DNA of 10,707 nt from CAZXDS01 sp964639525 (GCA_964639525.1 CAZXDS010000119.1:1-10707); one strand, 5' to 3'. Shown: positions 1 to 6,723, numbered from the stretch's first letter. Program-made: numbers and translations. Notes: generated by a model from the sequence alone, not told the origin.

Positions 1-8
1 ATAAATTG

Positions 9-99
9 TTCAACCTTTACTTTGTCTGTCAACTTAAGTTTACAGCAATATAGAACTTTCAACCTTTACTTTGTTTGTCAACTTAAGTTTACAGCAATA
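9..99. repeat. Two-copy tandem repeat, 49-bp period, each with an internal palindrome
   Basis: A 42-bp unit at 9-50 recurs at 58-99 with a single C/T difference (26 versus 75), separated by 7 bp. Each unit contains an imperfect 20-bp palindrome centred on the perfect 10-mer AACTTAAGTT (31-40 in the first copy). The repeat lies about 110 bp beyond the stop codon of the leftmost kinase and may continue past the window edge. It could be a tandem protein-binding site, the end of a longer repeat array, or a replication-slippage product. Nothing in the sequence decides between these. Confidence 0.85.
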
Positions 100-205
100 A
101 GTTAAAACAGTTCTTATACTGCCTAAGCTATTATTAAACCACGGTATATTCGCCGCGGCAAATTAAATTTGGTTCTTAATCGCTAAATTTGCAAACATGC
201 ACAAA

Positions 206-3109
206 TTAATCACTTAAAAATGTAAGCGTAAAAGTTGCTCCTTCCCCGGGTTTGCTTTTAACATCAATTTTAATATTATTCAGTTTACAATATTCACCAA
301 CGAGAGCTAACCCGATACCGTTCCCGTCGTAACGCCTTGAGTAGCCTGTATCTTCCTGCGAAAAAGCGTCGTATAAATTAGGAATAAATTCTTCGGAAAT
401 ACCAATACCGGTATCTGATACTTCTACCACAACTTTATTTTCATCATTTTTAAATACGAGTAATTTGATTAAACCGGTTTTAGTAAACTTGATGGCGTTT
501 TCAATAAGGTTGCGGAATATTTTTTCGAGGGAAGATAAATCTCCTCTTACAACTGCCTCTTCAAACTTAATTTTATATTCAAATTTTAATTTCCTCTCAA
601 CCGCTTGATTTTTATATCCTAAAGCCAACGGCGCTAAAATTTCAATATTTAAATCAATCATCTTAAAATTAGGCTCGTATGTGTTTGTTTGAATTTCGGC
701 AAGACTTAACAATAATTCCGTTGTTCTAATTATTCGTTTTCCTGCTCGTTCAATTCCCTCAAAACTCCTTGATAAATCAGGACTGATTCTGTCTTCCAAA
801 TCATCTTTTATTAAACTGGCAAAACTAATCATTGTATTAATCGGGGTTCTAATTTCGTGCGACATTTGACTTAAAAATGTCGATTTTAATTTACTGCCTC
901 TTTCAATTTTTATTTTTGACTGTTTCAATTCTTCCAATAAAAGTTTCTTTTCTGTAATAATTTCTTTAATTCCCAAGTAGTGCTGAATTTCTCCTTTTTC
1001 ATTTTTTATTGAAGAAATAACCGCCGATTCCCAAAATAATTCACCGTTTTTCTTTTTATTATGAAGCTCACCCGTCCAAGTATTTCCGGTAATAATTGTA
1101 TCCCAAAGATTTTTGTATTCCTTTTCAGACATGTGACCGGATTTTAATATTCGAGGATTTTTACCTTTTACTTCACTTGCTGCGTAGCCTGTTGTTTCAG
1201 TAAATTTAGCATTAACATATTCAATATTTCCTTCAACATCAGTAATAATAACTTCGGCAGGGCTTTGCTGAACAGCTTGCGAAAGTTTTTTTAGTTCGGC
1301 TTCGTCTGTATGCTGCTTATTTAATAAACCTATTTTCATTATGGCAAGATTAATTTGCTGAGTTACAGAGCGAATAAATTCTTTTTCAGCTTCATTAAAA
1401 ACACGCTTGTATTGAATTTGATTTAGTGTAAGCAAAAGAAAATTATCGGCAGAAAACGAAAATGGCAACCACAATAATGTTTTACTTTTTAATTTATGGT
1501 GCAATATAGATGCAGGCTCTCCTGTGAATGCAGGATGTACTTCATCGAAATAAGACTCTATAATATTTTTATTGGCTAAAAGAAATTCCACAATATTTTC
1601 AAACAATTCAGTAGAATATATATTTTCTGCAGGGGATAAACCTTTTGCTTGCGGGTTATTCCAAACAGTTAGCATTTCTGCTTTACCTTTTTTTAAATTA
1701 ACATAGTATATAAATGCTCTATCAACACCAAGAGTTTCTCCTATTACATTTATAACATTAGAGAGTAAATTGTAAACTTTATCTTCAAATAAAATTATCT
1801 CGGATATATTATTAGACGCATTCAAAAACTTAATCTTCTGTTCTTGCTTTTTCTTTTCCTCTTTTACCGCTGAAATATCTCGCGCAATGGAATAAATGTA
1901 GTTCTTACCGAATAGAGTAATTAGCTTTGCATTAACTTCAACGGGAAAAGTAGTTCCGTCTTTACAAATATGTTCAGATTCAAATGAAATGATTTCACCC
2001 GCCATTACTTTTTTAATCTTGGTAGAAATACCATCCTTTTTTTTAACATAAATTGAAATCGGTTTTCCAATTAATTCTTCTCTTGTATATCCGTATTGTT
2101 GAACAGACGTATCATTTACATAAACTATTGTTGATATTCCCTCTGAAGAAGGATTTATTACAATAAGCATATCAGATGATAAATTGAAAAGTGATGTAAA
2201 AATTTCCTCACGTTTTCTTAAAGCTTTCTCTATTTTTCTTTTTTCCGTTACATCGGTTGAAATACTTAATATGCCAAACTCGCCATTTGGAAGCGGAATG
2301 CGAGTTTCCCTTAAAGCATTGATACAACGAGTTCCATCTTTTTTCAAACTCTCAAGTTCATGAATTAATATTTCACCGTTTAATACTTTCGAAATGTTTT
2401 CCTCAATTAGAAATTTGTTTTCTATTGAAGCAATGTTTCTAATATCTTTGCCTATTAATTCTCCGGTTGCATAGCCGAGAGAAATGTGCTGGGCTTCATT
2501 TGCATCAAGAATATTTCCGTTTTTATCCTCAATTAATATTCCATTTGGTGCTAATGTAAAGATAGTTCTATATAATTCCTGCTCAGCCAACAATTTTTTT
2601 TCTACATTTATTAATTCTGTTAAATCAATTATGCTTATTATAACATTTTTAAATTCGGATGGATTTTTAGGAATCTTAAATTGAAAATGCGTATAAATCG
2701 GGGTCCCTTTTATCGAAAAAGATCTGTATTCGGCAGTAAAACTGTCCTCTTTATTCCATATAGCAAGCAATTCACTAATAAATATATCAATGTTTGCTAT
2801 ATCAAATAATTTGTTAAACCCGCCAATTAATTCTTCAATTGAATCTGCTTCAAACAATTTAAGTGTGGCATTATTTACGTTAAGAATTTTTATCTTTTGG
2901 GTAAAACTTTCAACTATATCGGTATTAGATAGGAGAAAAGATTTCAAATCCGAAATTCCCTCCGCTCTTATTTTTTCAAGCCCTTCATATAATTCCGAAA
3001 GGTCTTCTTCCCATAAAGATATTGGAGAATAATCAAAAACATTTTTGAATTTTTCTTCGTAATTCATATTTTCATTATTATTCTGTTTCCCTAATTCTTC
3101 CTGTTTCAC
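206..3109 (-). CDS. Soluble multi-PAS/GAF sensor histidine kinase (PASx3-GAF-PAS-HisKA-HATPase_c)
   Basis: This 967-residue protein is a predicted cytoplasmic histidine autokinase; no signal peptide or membrane segment is visible. The domains, by family resemblance, are: a PAS domain of the SPISLWEEDL subtype (about 20-168); two more PAS domains (about 175-292 and 300-415); a GAF-like domain (about 430-595, with LGVDRAFIYYV); a fourth PAS domain with the NPRILKSG motif (about 606-722); HisKA (about 736-815); and HATPase_c (about 853-967). Catalytic motifs are intact: phosphoacceptor His751 in MSHEIRTPIN, N-box NLIENAIKF with Asn871, G1 box DTGIG at 899-903, and G2 box GNGIGLAL at 929-936. The start is GTG, chosen because a good Shine-Dalgarno precedes it; the in-frame ATG at residue 15 has none. 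The HisKA/HATPase part closely resembles that of the neighbouring kinase at 3428-6013, suggesting a duplication. There is no receiver domain and no adjacent response regulator, so partner and signal are unknown. The protein ends directly after HATPase_c and looks complete. Confidence 0.95.
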   Translation of the reverse strand: MKQEELGKQNNNENMNYEEKFKNVFDYSPISLWEEDLSELYEGLEKIRAEGISDLKSFLLSNTDIVESFTQKIKILNVNNATLKLFEADSIEELIGGFNKLFDIANIDIFISELLAIWNKEDSFTAEYRSFSIKGTPIYTHFQFKIPKNPSEFKNVIISIIDLTELINVEKKLLAEQELYRTIFTLAPNGILIEDKNGNILDANEAQHISLGYATGELIGKDIRNIASIENKFLIEENISKVLNGEILIHELESLKKDGTRCINALRETRIPLPNGEFGILSISTDVTEKRKIEKALRKREEIFTSLFNLSSDMLIVINPSSEGISTIVYVNDTSVQQYGYTREELIGKPISIYVKKKDGISTKIKKVMAGEIISFESEHICKDGTTFPVEVNAKLITLFGKNYIYSIARDISAVKEEKKKQEQKIKFLNASNNISEIILFEDKVYNLLSNVINVIGETLGVDRAFIYYVNLKKGKAEMLTVWNNPQAKGLSPAENIYSTELFENIVEFLLANKNIIESYFDEVHPAFTGEPASILHHKLKSKTLLWLPFSFSADNFLLLTLNQIQYKRVFNEAEKEFIRSVTQQINLAIMKIGLLNKQHTDEAELKKLSQAVQQSPAEVIITDVEGNIEYVNAKFTETTGYAASEVKGKNPRILKSGHMSEKEYKNLWDTIITGNTWTGELHNKKKNGELFWESAVISSIKNEKGEIQHYLGIKEIITEKKLLLEELKQSKIKIERGSKLKSTFLSQMSHEIRTPINTMISFASLIKDDLEDRISPDLSRSFEGIERAGKRIIRTTELLLSLAEIQTNTYEPNFKMIDLNIEILAPLALGYKNQAVERKLKFEYKIKFEEAVVRGDLSSLEKIFRNLIENAIKFTKTGLIKLLVFKNDENKVVVEVSDTGIGISEEFIPNLYDAFSQEDTGYSRRYDGNGIGLALVGEYCKLNNIKIDVKSKPGEGATFTLTFLSD

Positions 3110-3115
3110 TTTTTA

Positions 3116-3120
3116 TCCTT
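3116..3120 (-). promoter_or_regulatory. Ribosome binding site deciding a GTG start
   Basis: On the minus strand AAGGA stands 6 nt before the GTG at 3109-3107. The alternative in-frame ATG at 3067-3065 is preceded only by an A/T-rich stretch without an AGGAG-like motif. The GTG is therefore the better-supported start, adding 14 polar residues to the N-terminus. Confidence 0.75.
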
Positions 3121-3185
3121 GGTAGTCTCTTATGAGAAATATTTTTTTATTTAATGGCAAATGATAGTAAAAAATGTAAATATAA

Positions 3186-3308
3186 ATGAGTCCACTCTAA
3201 AAAGCCCCAAACGGACTAAAGTCCGTTTGGGGAAGTTCGTTTTTAGTCTGTTTCCCCACGACTGAAGTCGTGGGTTAGTAAAAATATTACTTTTTAGAAT
3301 GGGCTCAT
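3186..3308 (-). repeat. 123-bp hairpin element, copy A (complete, inverted relative to B and C)
   Basis: The element begins and ends with an imperfect 19-bp terminal inverted repeat (ATGAGTCCACTCTAAAAAG at the left; the right end matches in reverse complement with two differences). Inside are a 12-bp stem with a TAAA loop (3205-3232) and an 8-bp stem CCCACGAC with a TGAA loop (3255-3274). Its reverse complement matches copy B at 115 of 123 positions by hand alignment, with 79 consecutive identical bases. It codes for nothing, so it resembles a MITE or REP-doublet that would need a transposase supplied from elsewhere. AA lies immediately outside both ends, compatible with a 2-bp target duplication but too short to prove one. 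It lies 76 nt upstream of the kinase start at 3109. Confidence 0.9.
3199..3232 (-). terminator. Intrinsic-terminator-like hairpin in element A, between two kinase genes
   Basis: Read on the minus strand, the perfect 12-bp stem CCCCAAACGGAC (loop TTTA) is followed at once by C and five Ts. That is a strong stem with a short U-tract in the direction of transcription of the kinase ending at 3428. It should limit read-through into the next kinase, making the two separate transcription units. This is inferred from structure only; the stem is also an integral part of the mobile-looking element. Confidence 0.6.
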
Positions 3309-3342
3309 AAATTAAATATAACTGAATATTTATCATCGCACA

Positions 3343-3384
3343 TCCTGTATCTTGAATCCTGTATCTTGGCTCCTGTATCTTTAA
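3343..3384. repeat. Three-copy 14-bp tandem repeat
   Basis: TCCTGTATCTT occurs at 3343, 3357 and 3371, an exact 14-bp period with variable last bases (GAA, GGC and TAA complete the three units). It lies between the stop of the middle kinase (3428) and element A. It looks like a simple tandem repeat rather than a gene; the minus-strand reading frame through it has no ribosome binding site and runs on into element A. Confidence 0.85.
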
Positions 3385-3427
3385 TGTTTTTTTCACTCAA
3401 ATTTATCCGGCTTAAGTTTTTAAAAAA

Positions 3428-6013
3428 TTAAAATACCAATGTAAAAGTAGTACCGACATTTTTAGTGCTTTCCACGCCAATTTTTATATTATTCATTTCA
3501 CAATACTCTTTCACTAAGGCAAGTCCGAGACCGTTTCCTTCAAAACTTCTTGTGTAACCCGCTTCTTCCTGCGAAAACGGATTAAAAATATCTCCGAGAT
3601 AATCTTTCGCTATTCCGGTTCCTGTATCTTTTATTATTACAGTCAACTTACCAATTTCACTTTTAAATAATCTTACTTCCACACAGCCTTTATCTGTATA
3701 TTTAATTGCATTGTCAATTAAATTTGAAAATATTTGCTCTAATGAGTGCCTGTCTCCATAAAAGAATGAATCATCCGTATCAATATTTACTTCAAACTTA
3801 AGTTTTTTTAATTTTGCTTGTCTTCTAAATTCCAAAGAAAGTTTAGAAATAATTTCCGGACCAATTTCAATTCTATGAAATGCCGGCTGATAACTATGTG
3901 TTTTTAGCTCGGAGTAATTTAGCAGTAATTCAATTGTTCTTATTATCCTTTCACCGGCTTTTTCAATCAGTTCAAAACTAATCCTCTGATCCTCATCTAA
4001 TATTTCTAGAAGTTCATCTTTTAATAATCCGGAAAAACTTACTATTGCGTTTATAGGCGTTCTAATTTCGTGGGACATTTGAGCAAGGAAATCGGATTTT
4101 AGCTTGTCTGATTTTTCCGTATGCTCTTTTGCTATTTGTAAATTTTTCTCTATTTCTTTCTTCGCGGTTATATCTTCGGCAATTGAAACAAAATGTGTTA
4201 TTTTTCCTACATTATTGAATATTGGAGATACAATAACTCGAAGCTCAACAATCTTACTATCTTGCGCCGTAATAGATATTTCTCCCGCCCATTCTTTACC
4301 ACTAAAAACCGTTTTACTTATTTCAGCAATGCTGTCTTTATCTATTTGTAATATTTTAAATATATTTTGTCGCTTTCCTTCATTTTTATCAAAATTCATT
4401 CCTGTCAATTTTTCAGCCGCCAAGTTTGCATACTCAACAACTCCCACAAAATTATAAATTATAATAGCAGATGAGCTTTGTGAAACTGCTTCCGTTAATG
4501 TATCAACATTTGTTTTATACTTGTTAAATTCGGTAATATCATAAATATAAGATTGTACTGACGGAATACCTTCGAATAAGACATATTGCCCGAGGGACAA
4601 TACATCAACAAATTTCCCGCTTTGAGAAATTATTTTTGTTTCGGCAAGTTTTGATTTACCTTTAGTTCTTATGATGTATTCAGTTCGTTCTTTAATACCT
4701 TGATGATATTCTTCCGGCACAAATTGAAAAAAGGATTTATTCAAAAAGTCAGAAAAATCATCATAGCCCGCTATTTTTTTCAAAGCCGCATTTAAATAAA
4801 CTACTTTACCCTTTTGATGAATAAATATTCCAATAGGAGAATTATCGATTAGATTTCGATATTTCATCTCACTGTTTTTTAGATTGTCTTCTGCAATTTT
4901 GCGTGAATTAATATCAATTATTACAGCACTTATCCCGATAACATTGCCGTTTTTTAATATTGGCTTACCTGAAATTCTAACCCAAATTATATCCCCATCT
5001 TTTGTAACAACACGGAATTCTGTGGTTTCAGGCTTATTTTCTAATACCTTGCTGAATTGTCTTTGCGAATATGGTATATCGTCTTCAAAAATAAACCGTG
5101 TAAAGTCTTTACCTGCTAATTCATCTACGGAATAACCTATTATTTTAGCAAGACCCTGGCTCGCGTATAAAATTTGTGAACTCAAATTAATAGAAACTAT
5201 ACCTTCTTTCATATTTTCAACGAGATTTCTAAATTTATATTCACTTTGTTCCAAAGAAGCCTGGAGCTTTCTCTTCTCTGTAGTATCAATTAAAAATGCT
5301 TGAATAGCCGGTTTACCTTCATATTCAATTATAATCGGGTTAGTTTCTGCCCAAATCACTTTCCCTGCTTTAGAAAATAATCTAAAATCGTAACTACTAG
5401 ATATATTTTCACCTTTTAATCGTGCGAGATGGTTATCAGATATTACCTGTCGGTCATCCGGATGAACAAAATCAAGAAACGGTTTGCCAATAATTTCCGG
5501 TAATGAATATCCCAGCAATTTTGCAGTGTTTTCATTTGCAAATTTTAACTTGGCATCTTGAAGTATTACCAATGCTTCCTTCATGTTTTCAATAATTTCT
5601 TTGTATTTTCGCTCACTATTTTGAAGCTCAACTTGAACGGATGCATCTGTGAAAATAGAGATTAACTTTCCGTTGGAAAGCATTTTGGATTTCATATCAA
5701 TTGTAATCAACTCACCGTCTTTATTTTCAATCTCTCTTCTTGCCGAAATCACTTTCCCTGATAATACTTCATCATACTTAAGCGGATTTGTTTTAATAAC
5801 ATTTTGCGGGAATAAGTTGGGCATTTTCATCAATAATAATTCTATTCTGGAATATCCCGTAAGCAATTCGGCAGCTACATTTACGTCAATAAAATTACCT
5901 TTTTCATCACCAATAAAAATTGCATTAGTTGCCTCTTTAAAAATATTTCCATATAAATCAAAATCACTTTGAAATTTATTTTTCTCATCAACTGAATTGT
6001 TTTCCAAATGCAT
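3428..6013 (-). CDS. Soluble sensor histidine kinase with five PAS domains (PASx5-HisKA-HATPase_c)
   Basis: This 861-residue predicted cytoplasmic kinase shows no membrane segment. Five successive PAS domains occupy about residues 14-130, 132-248, 255-375, 378-498 and 503-622. PAS2-4 each open with a related short helix (SERKYKEIIENMKEAL, SEYKFRNLVENMKEGI, SEMKYRNLIDNSPIGI), suggesting internal duplication. HisKA (about 635-710) carries phosphoacceptor His648 in MSHEIRTPIN. HATPase_c (about 750-861) carries Asn768 (NLIDNAIKY), the G1 box DTGTG at 796-800, and GNGLGLAL from 826. All catalytic motifs are present. The ATG start is backed by a strong AGGAG 5 nt upstream. The kinase half parallels the 206-3109 kinase segment by segment, for example LLLNYSELKTHSYQPAF against LLLSLAEIQTNTYEPNF, so the two are probable paralogs. 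The gene is bracketed by inverted copies of a 123-bp element. No ligand-specific motif is recognisable in the PAS domains, and no partner regulator is visible. Confidence 0.96.
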   Translation of the reverse strand: MHLENNSVDEKNKFQSDFDLYGNIFKEATNAIFIGDEKGNFIDVNVAAELLTGYSRIELLLMKMPNLFPQNVIKTNPLKYDEVLSGKVISARREIENKDGELITIDMKSKMLSNGKLISIFTDASVQVELQNSERKYKEIIENMKEALVILQDAKLKFANENTAKLLGYSLPEIIGKPFLDFVHPDDRQVISDNHLARLKGENISSSYDFRLFSKAGKVIWAETNPIIIEYEGKPAIQAFLIDTTEKRKLQASLEQSEYKFRNLVENMKEGIVSINLSSQILYASQGLAKIIGYSVDELAGKDFTRFIFEDDIPYSQRQFSKVLENKPETTEFRVVTKDGDIIWVRISGKPILKNGNVIGISAVIIDINSRKIAEDNLKNSEMKYRNLIDNSPIGIFIHQKGKVVYLNAALKKIAGYDDFSDFLNKSFFQFVPEEYHQGIKERTEYIIRTKGKSKLAETKIISQSGKFVDVLSLGQYVLFEGIPSVQSYIYDITEFNKYKTNVDTLTEAVSQSSSAIIIYNFVGVVEYANLAAEKLTGMNFDKNEGKRQNIFKILQIDKDSIAEISKTVFSGKEWAGEISITAQDSKIVELRVIVSPIFNNVGKITHFVSIAEDITAKKEIEKNLQIAKEHTEKSDKLKSDFLAQMSHEIRTPINAIVSFSGLLKDELLEILDEDQRISFELIEKAGERIIRTIELLLNYSELKTHSYQPAFHRIEIGPEIISKLSLEFRRQAKLKKLKFEVNIDTDDSFFYGDRHSLEQIFSNLIDNAIKYTDKGCVEVRLFKSEIGKLTVIIKDTGTGIAKDYLGDIFNPFSQEEAGYTRSFEGNGLGLALVKEYCEMNNIKIGVESTKNVGTTFTLVF

Positions 6014-6018
6014 TATTT

Positions 6019-6023
6019 CTCCT
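6019..6023 (-). promoter_or_regulatory. Shine-Dalgarno site of the five-PAS kinase, abutting element B
   Basis: AGGAG on the minus strand is spaced 5 nt from the ATG at 6013-6011. Only 18 bp separate the start codon from the end of element B (6032). Unless transcription starts within those few bases, the leader of this mRNA must include or begin inside the hairpin element. Confidence 0.8.
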
Positions 6024-6031
6024 AATTATAA

Positions 6032-6154
6032 ATGAGTCCATTCTAAAAAGTGATATTTTGACTATACCACGACTTCAGTCGTGGGGAAACAGACTAAAAA
6101 CGAACTTCCCCAAACGGACTTTAGTCCGTTTGGGGCTTTTTAGAGCAAACTCAT
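6032..6154 (+). repeat. 123-bp hairpin element, copy B (complete)
   Basis: This is the inverted counterpart of copy A and exactly the same length. On the plus strand the order is: terminal repeat; stem CCACGAC with loop TTCA (6067-6084); a linker; a 12-bp stem CCCCAAACGGAC with loop TTTA (6108-6135); CTTTTT; terminal repeat. The two ends match less well than in copy A (four differences in 19). A central pairing TGGGGAA (6082-6088) with TTCCCCA (6106-6112) would compete with both outer stems. The terminator-like stem plus T-run points away from the kinase it precedes. AA again lies directly outside both ends. Confidence 0.9.
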
Positions 6155-6204
6155 AAACGCTATAGTATAACCACGTAAATTCTTGTTTTTCCTGCAAAGT
6201 ACAC

Positions 6205-6224
6205 CCCGATAAAAAGGCATCGGG
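6205..6224. repeat. Small hairpin, stem CCCGAT
   Basis: CCCGAT (6205-6210) pairs with ATCGGG (6219-6224) around an 8-nt loop. It is a locally GC-rich patch in AT-rich DNA, with no T-run after it on the plus strand. Confidence 0.55.
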
Positions 6225-6243
6225 ACAAGCTGGGCCAGGTTGT
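6225..6243. promoter_or_regulatory. 19-bp dyad, possible protein-binding site
   Basis: ACAAGCTGGGCCAGGTTGT is symmetric around its central G with one mismatched pair (nine positions per arm, eight matching). The one-base centre makes an RNA hairpin unlikely, so a dimeric DNA-binding protein site is the more natural reading. It lies about 210 bp upstream of the five-PAS kinase start, beyond element B. A role in its control is speculative. Confidence 0.3.
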
Positions 6244-6298
6244 TAAAAAATCTAAATAACAAAAAATATTTTTCCGGTTATTTTTTTCAGAATGAAAA

Positions 6299-6325
6299 TT
6301 GTAAAACCGACTTTCCAGTCGGTTT
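6299..6325 (+). repeat. REP-like hairpin 1 (TTGTA lead, loop TTCC)
   Basis: TTGTA is followed by a perfect 9-bp stem AAACCGACT (6304-6312), loop TTCC (6313-6316), and AGTCGGTTT (6317-6325). The layout (short lead, then stem with TTCC loop) is shared with the hairpin at 6627-6653 on the opposite strand. Confidence 0.65.
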
Positions 6326-6364
6326 ATTAACCCGACTATTATCATTTATGAGTTATGTTCAATG

Positions 6365-6380
6365 TTGGGCTAAAGCCCGA
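6365..6380 (-). repeat. Hairpin GGGC/GCCC with TAAA loop
   Basis: GGGC-TAAA-GCCC, extended outward by a G-T and a T-A pair. The 14-mer at 6365-6378 is the exact reverse complement of 6502-6515, so the two form an inverted pair. Confidence 0.65.
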
Positions 6381-6400
6381 TATTGTAAATAATTTTCAAT

Positions 6401-6420
6401 CCCCGACATAAATGTTGGGG
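6401..6420. repeat. Hairpin CCCCGACA/TGTTGGGG with TAAA loop
   Basis: An 8-bp stem with one G-T wobble around a TAAA loop. No T-run follows on either strand, so it does not look like a simple terminator. Confidence 0.65.
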
Positions 6421-6460
6421 CAATTCATTAATAATAACGAAAAACCCAATTTTTTAATTG

Positions 6461-6480
6461 CTCCGTGCTTTAGCACGGAG
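6461..6480 (+). repeat. Perfect hairpin CTCCGTGC/GCACGGAG with TTTA loop
   Basis: A perfect 8-bp stem with a TTTA loop, in the same orientation as the hairpin at 6502-6513. On the minus strand it is followed by CAATTAAAAAATT rather than a T-run; on the plus strand by AACTATATAA. Confidence 0.75.
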
Positions 6481-6501
6481 AACTATATAATCAACAACTT
6501 A

Positions 6502-6513
6502 GGGCTTTAGCCC
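6502..6513 (+). repeat. Hairpin GGGC/GCCC with TTTA loop
   Basis: GGGC-TTTA-GCCC; with the next two bases (AA) it repeats 6365-6378 in inverse orientation across about 120 bp. Confidence 0.65.
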
Positions 6514-6626
6514 AATTTGATTTGTCGAAATATTCCTAATATAAATACATCGGATTAACACCTATCAACATTTAAAAATATTTAATTTTCTTACTGCTTT
6601 TCTAATTTTTTTCTACAACCACAAAG

Positions 6627-6653
6627 GAACAAACCGGAAGGTTTGTTCTACAA
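6627..6653 (-). repeat. REP-like hairpin 2 (TTGTAG lead, loop TTCC)
   Basis: On the minus strand TTGTA runs directly into a perfect 9-bp stem GAACAAACC, loop TTCC, and GGTTTGTTC. GTAG (6648-6651) at the 5' foot of a hairpin is the known signature of REP sequences handled by REP-associated tyrosine transposases. No such transposase is in the window. The octamer TTCTACAA occurs on both sides of the hairpin (6611-6618 and 6646-6653). Confidence 0.65.
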
Positions 6654-6711
6654 TAAAAATTTAATATTAAAAACTGCATTATTTGACTCTGAAATCGCTA
6701 AGTTCTAATTT

Positions 6712-6723
6712 GCACTTTAGTGC
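6712..6723 (+). repeat. Hairpin GCAC/GTGC with TTTA loop beyond the membrane kinase gene
   Basis: GCAC-TTTA-GTGC lies 13 bp past the stop codon of the membrane kinase. The stem is short and no T-run follows on the minus strand, so it is a weak terminator candidate. Its loop matches the other hairpins of this gap. Confidence 0.5.

Noticed and set aside
9..99. Possible CRISPR array
   Set aside because: There are only two copies, with a 42-bp repeated part and a 7-bp gap; spacer-sized unique sequence is absent and no cas gene is nearby.
206..3109. Hybrid kinase with receiver domain
   Set aside because: The protein ends right after the G2 box and the last strand of HATPase_c. The same holds for the other two kinases.
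3151..3396. 81-codon minus-strand reading frame
   Set aside because: It is built from the 14-bp tandem repeat and element A, has no ribosome binding site, and contains peptide repeats of the kind produced by reading simple repeats.
6025..6030. Perfect TATAAT on the minus strand before the five-PAS kinase
   Set aside because: It lies so close to the start that transcription would begin at or inside the Shine-Dalgarno, and the position 17 bp upstream (TCACTT) is a poor -35 box.
6108..6141. Plus-strand terminator in element B
   Set aside because: Stem and T-run are good, but no plus-strand gene ends there, so it is listed only as part of the element.
6160..6345. 61-codon minus-strand reading frame
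   Set aside because: It runs through several hairpins, has no ribosome binding site and no recognisable domain.
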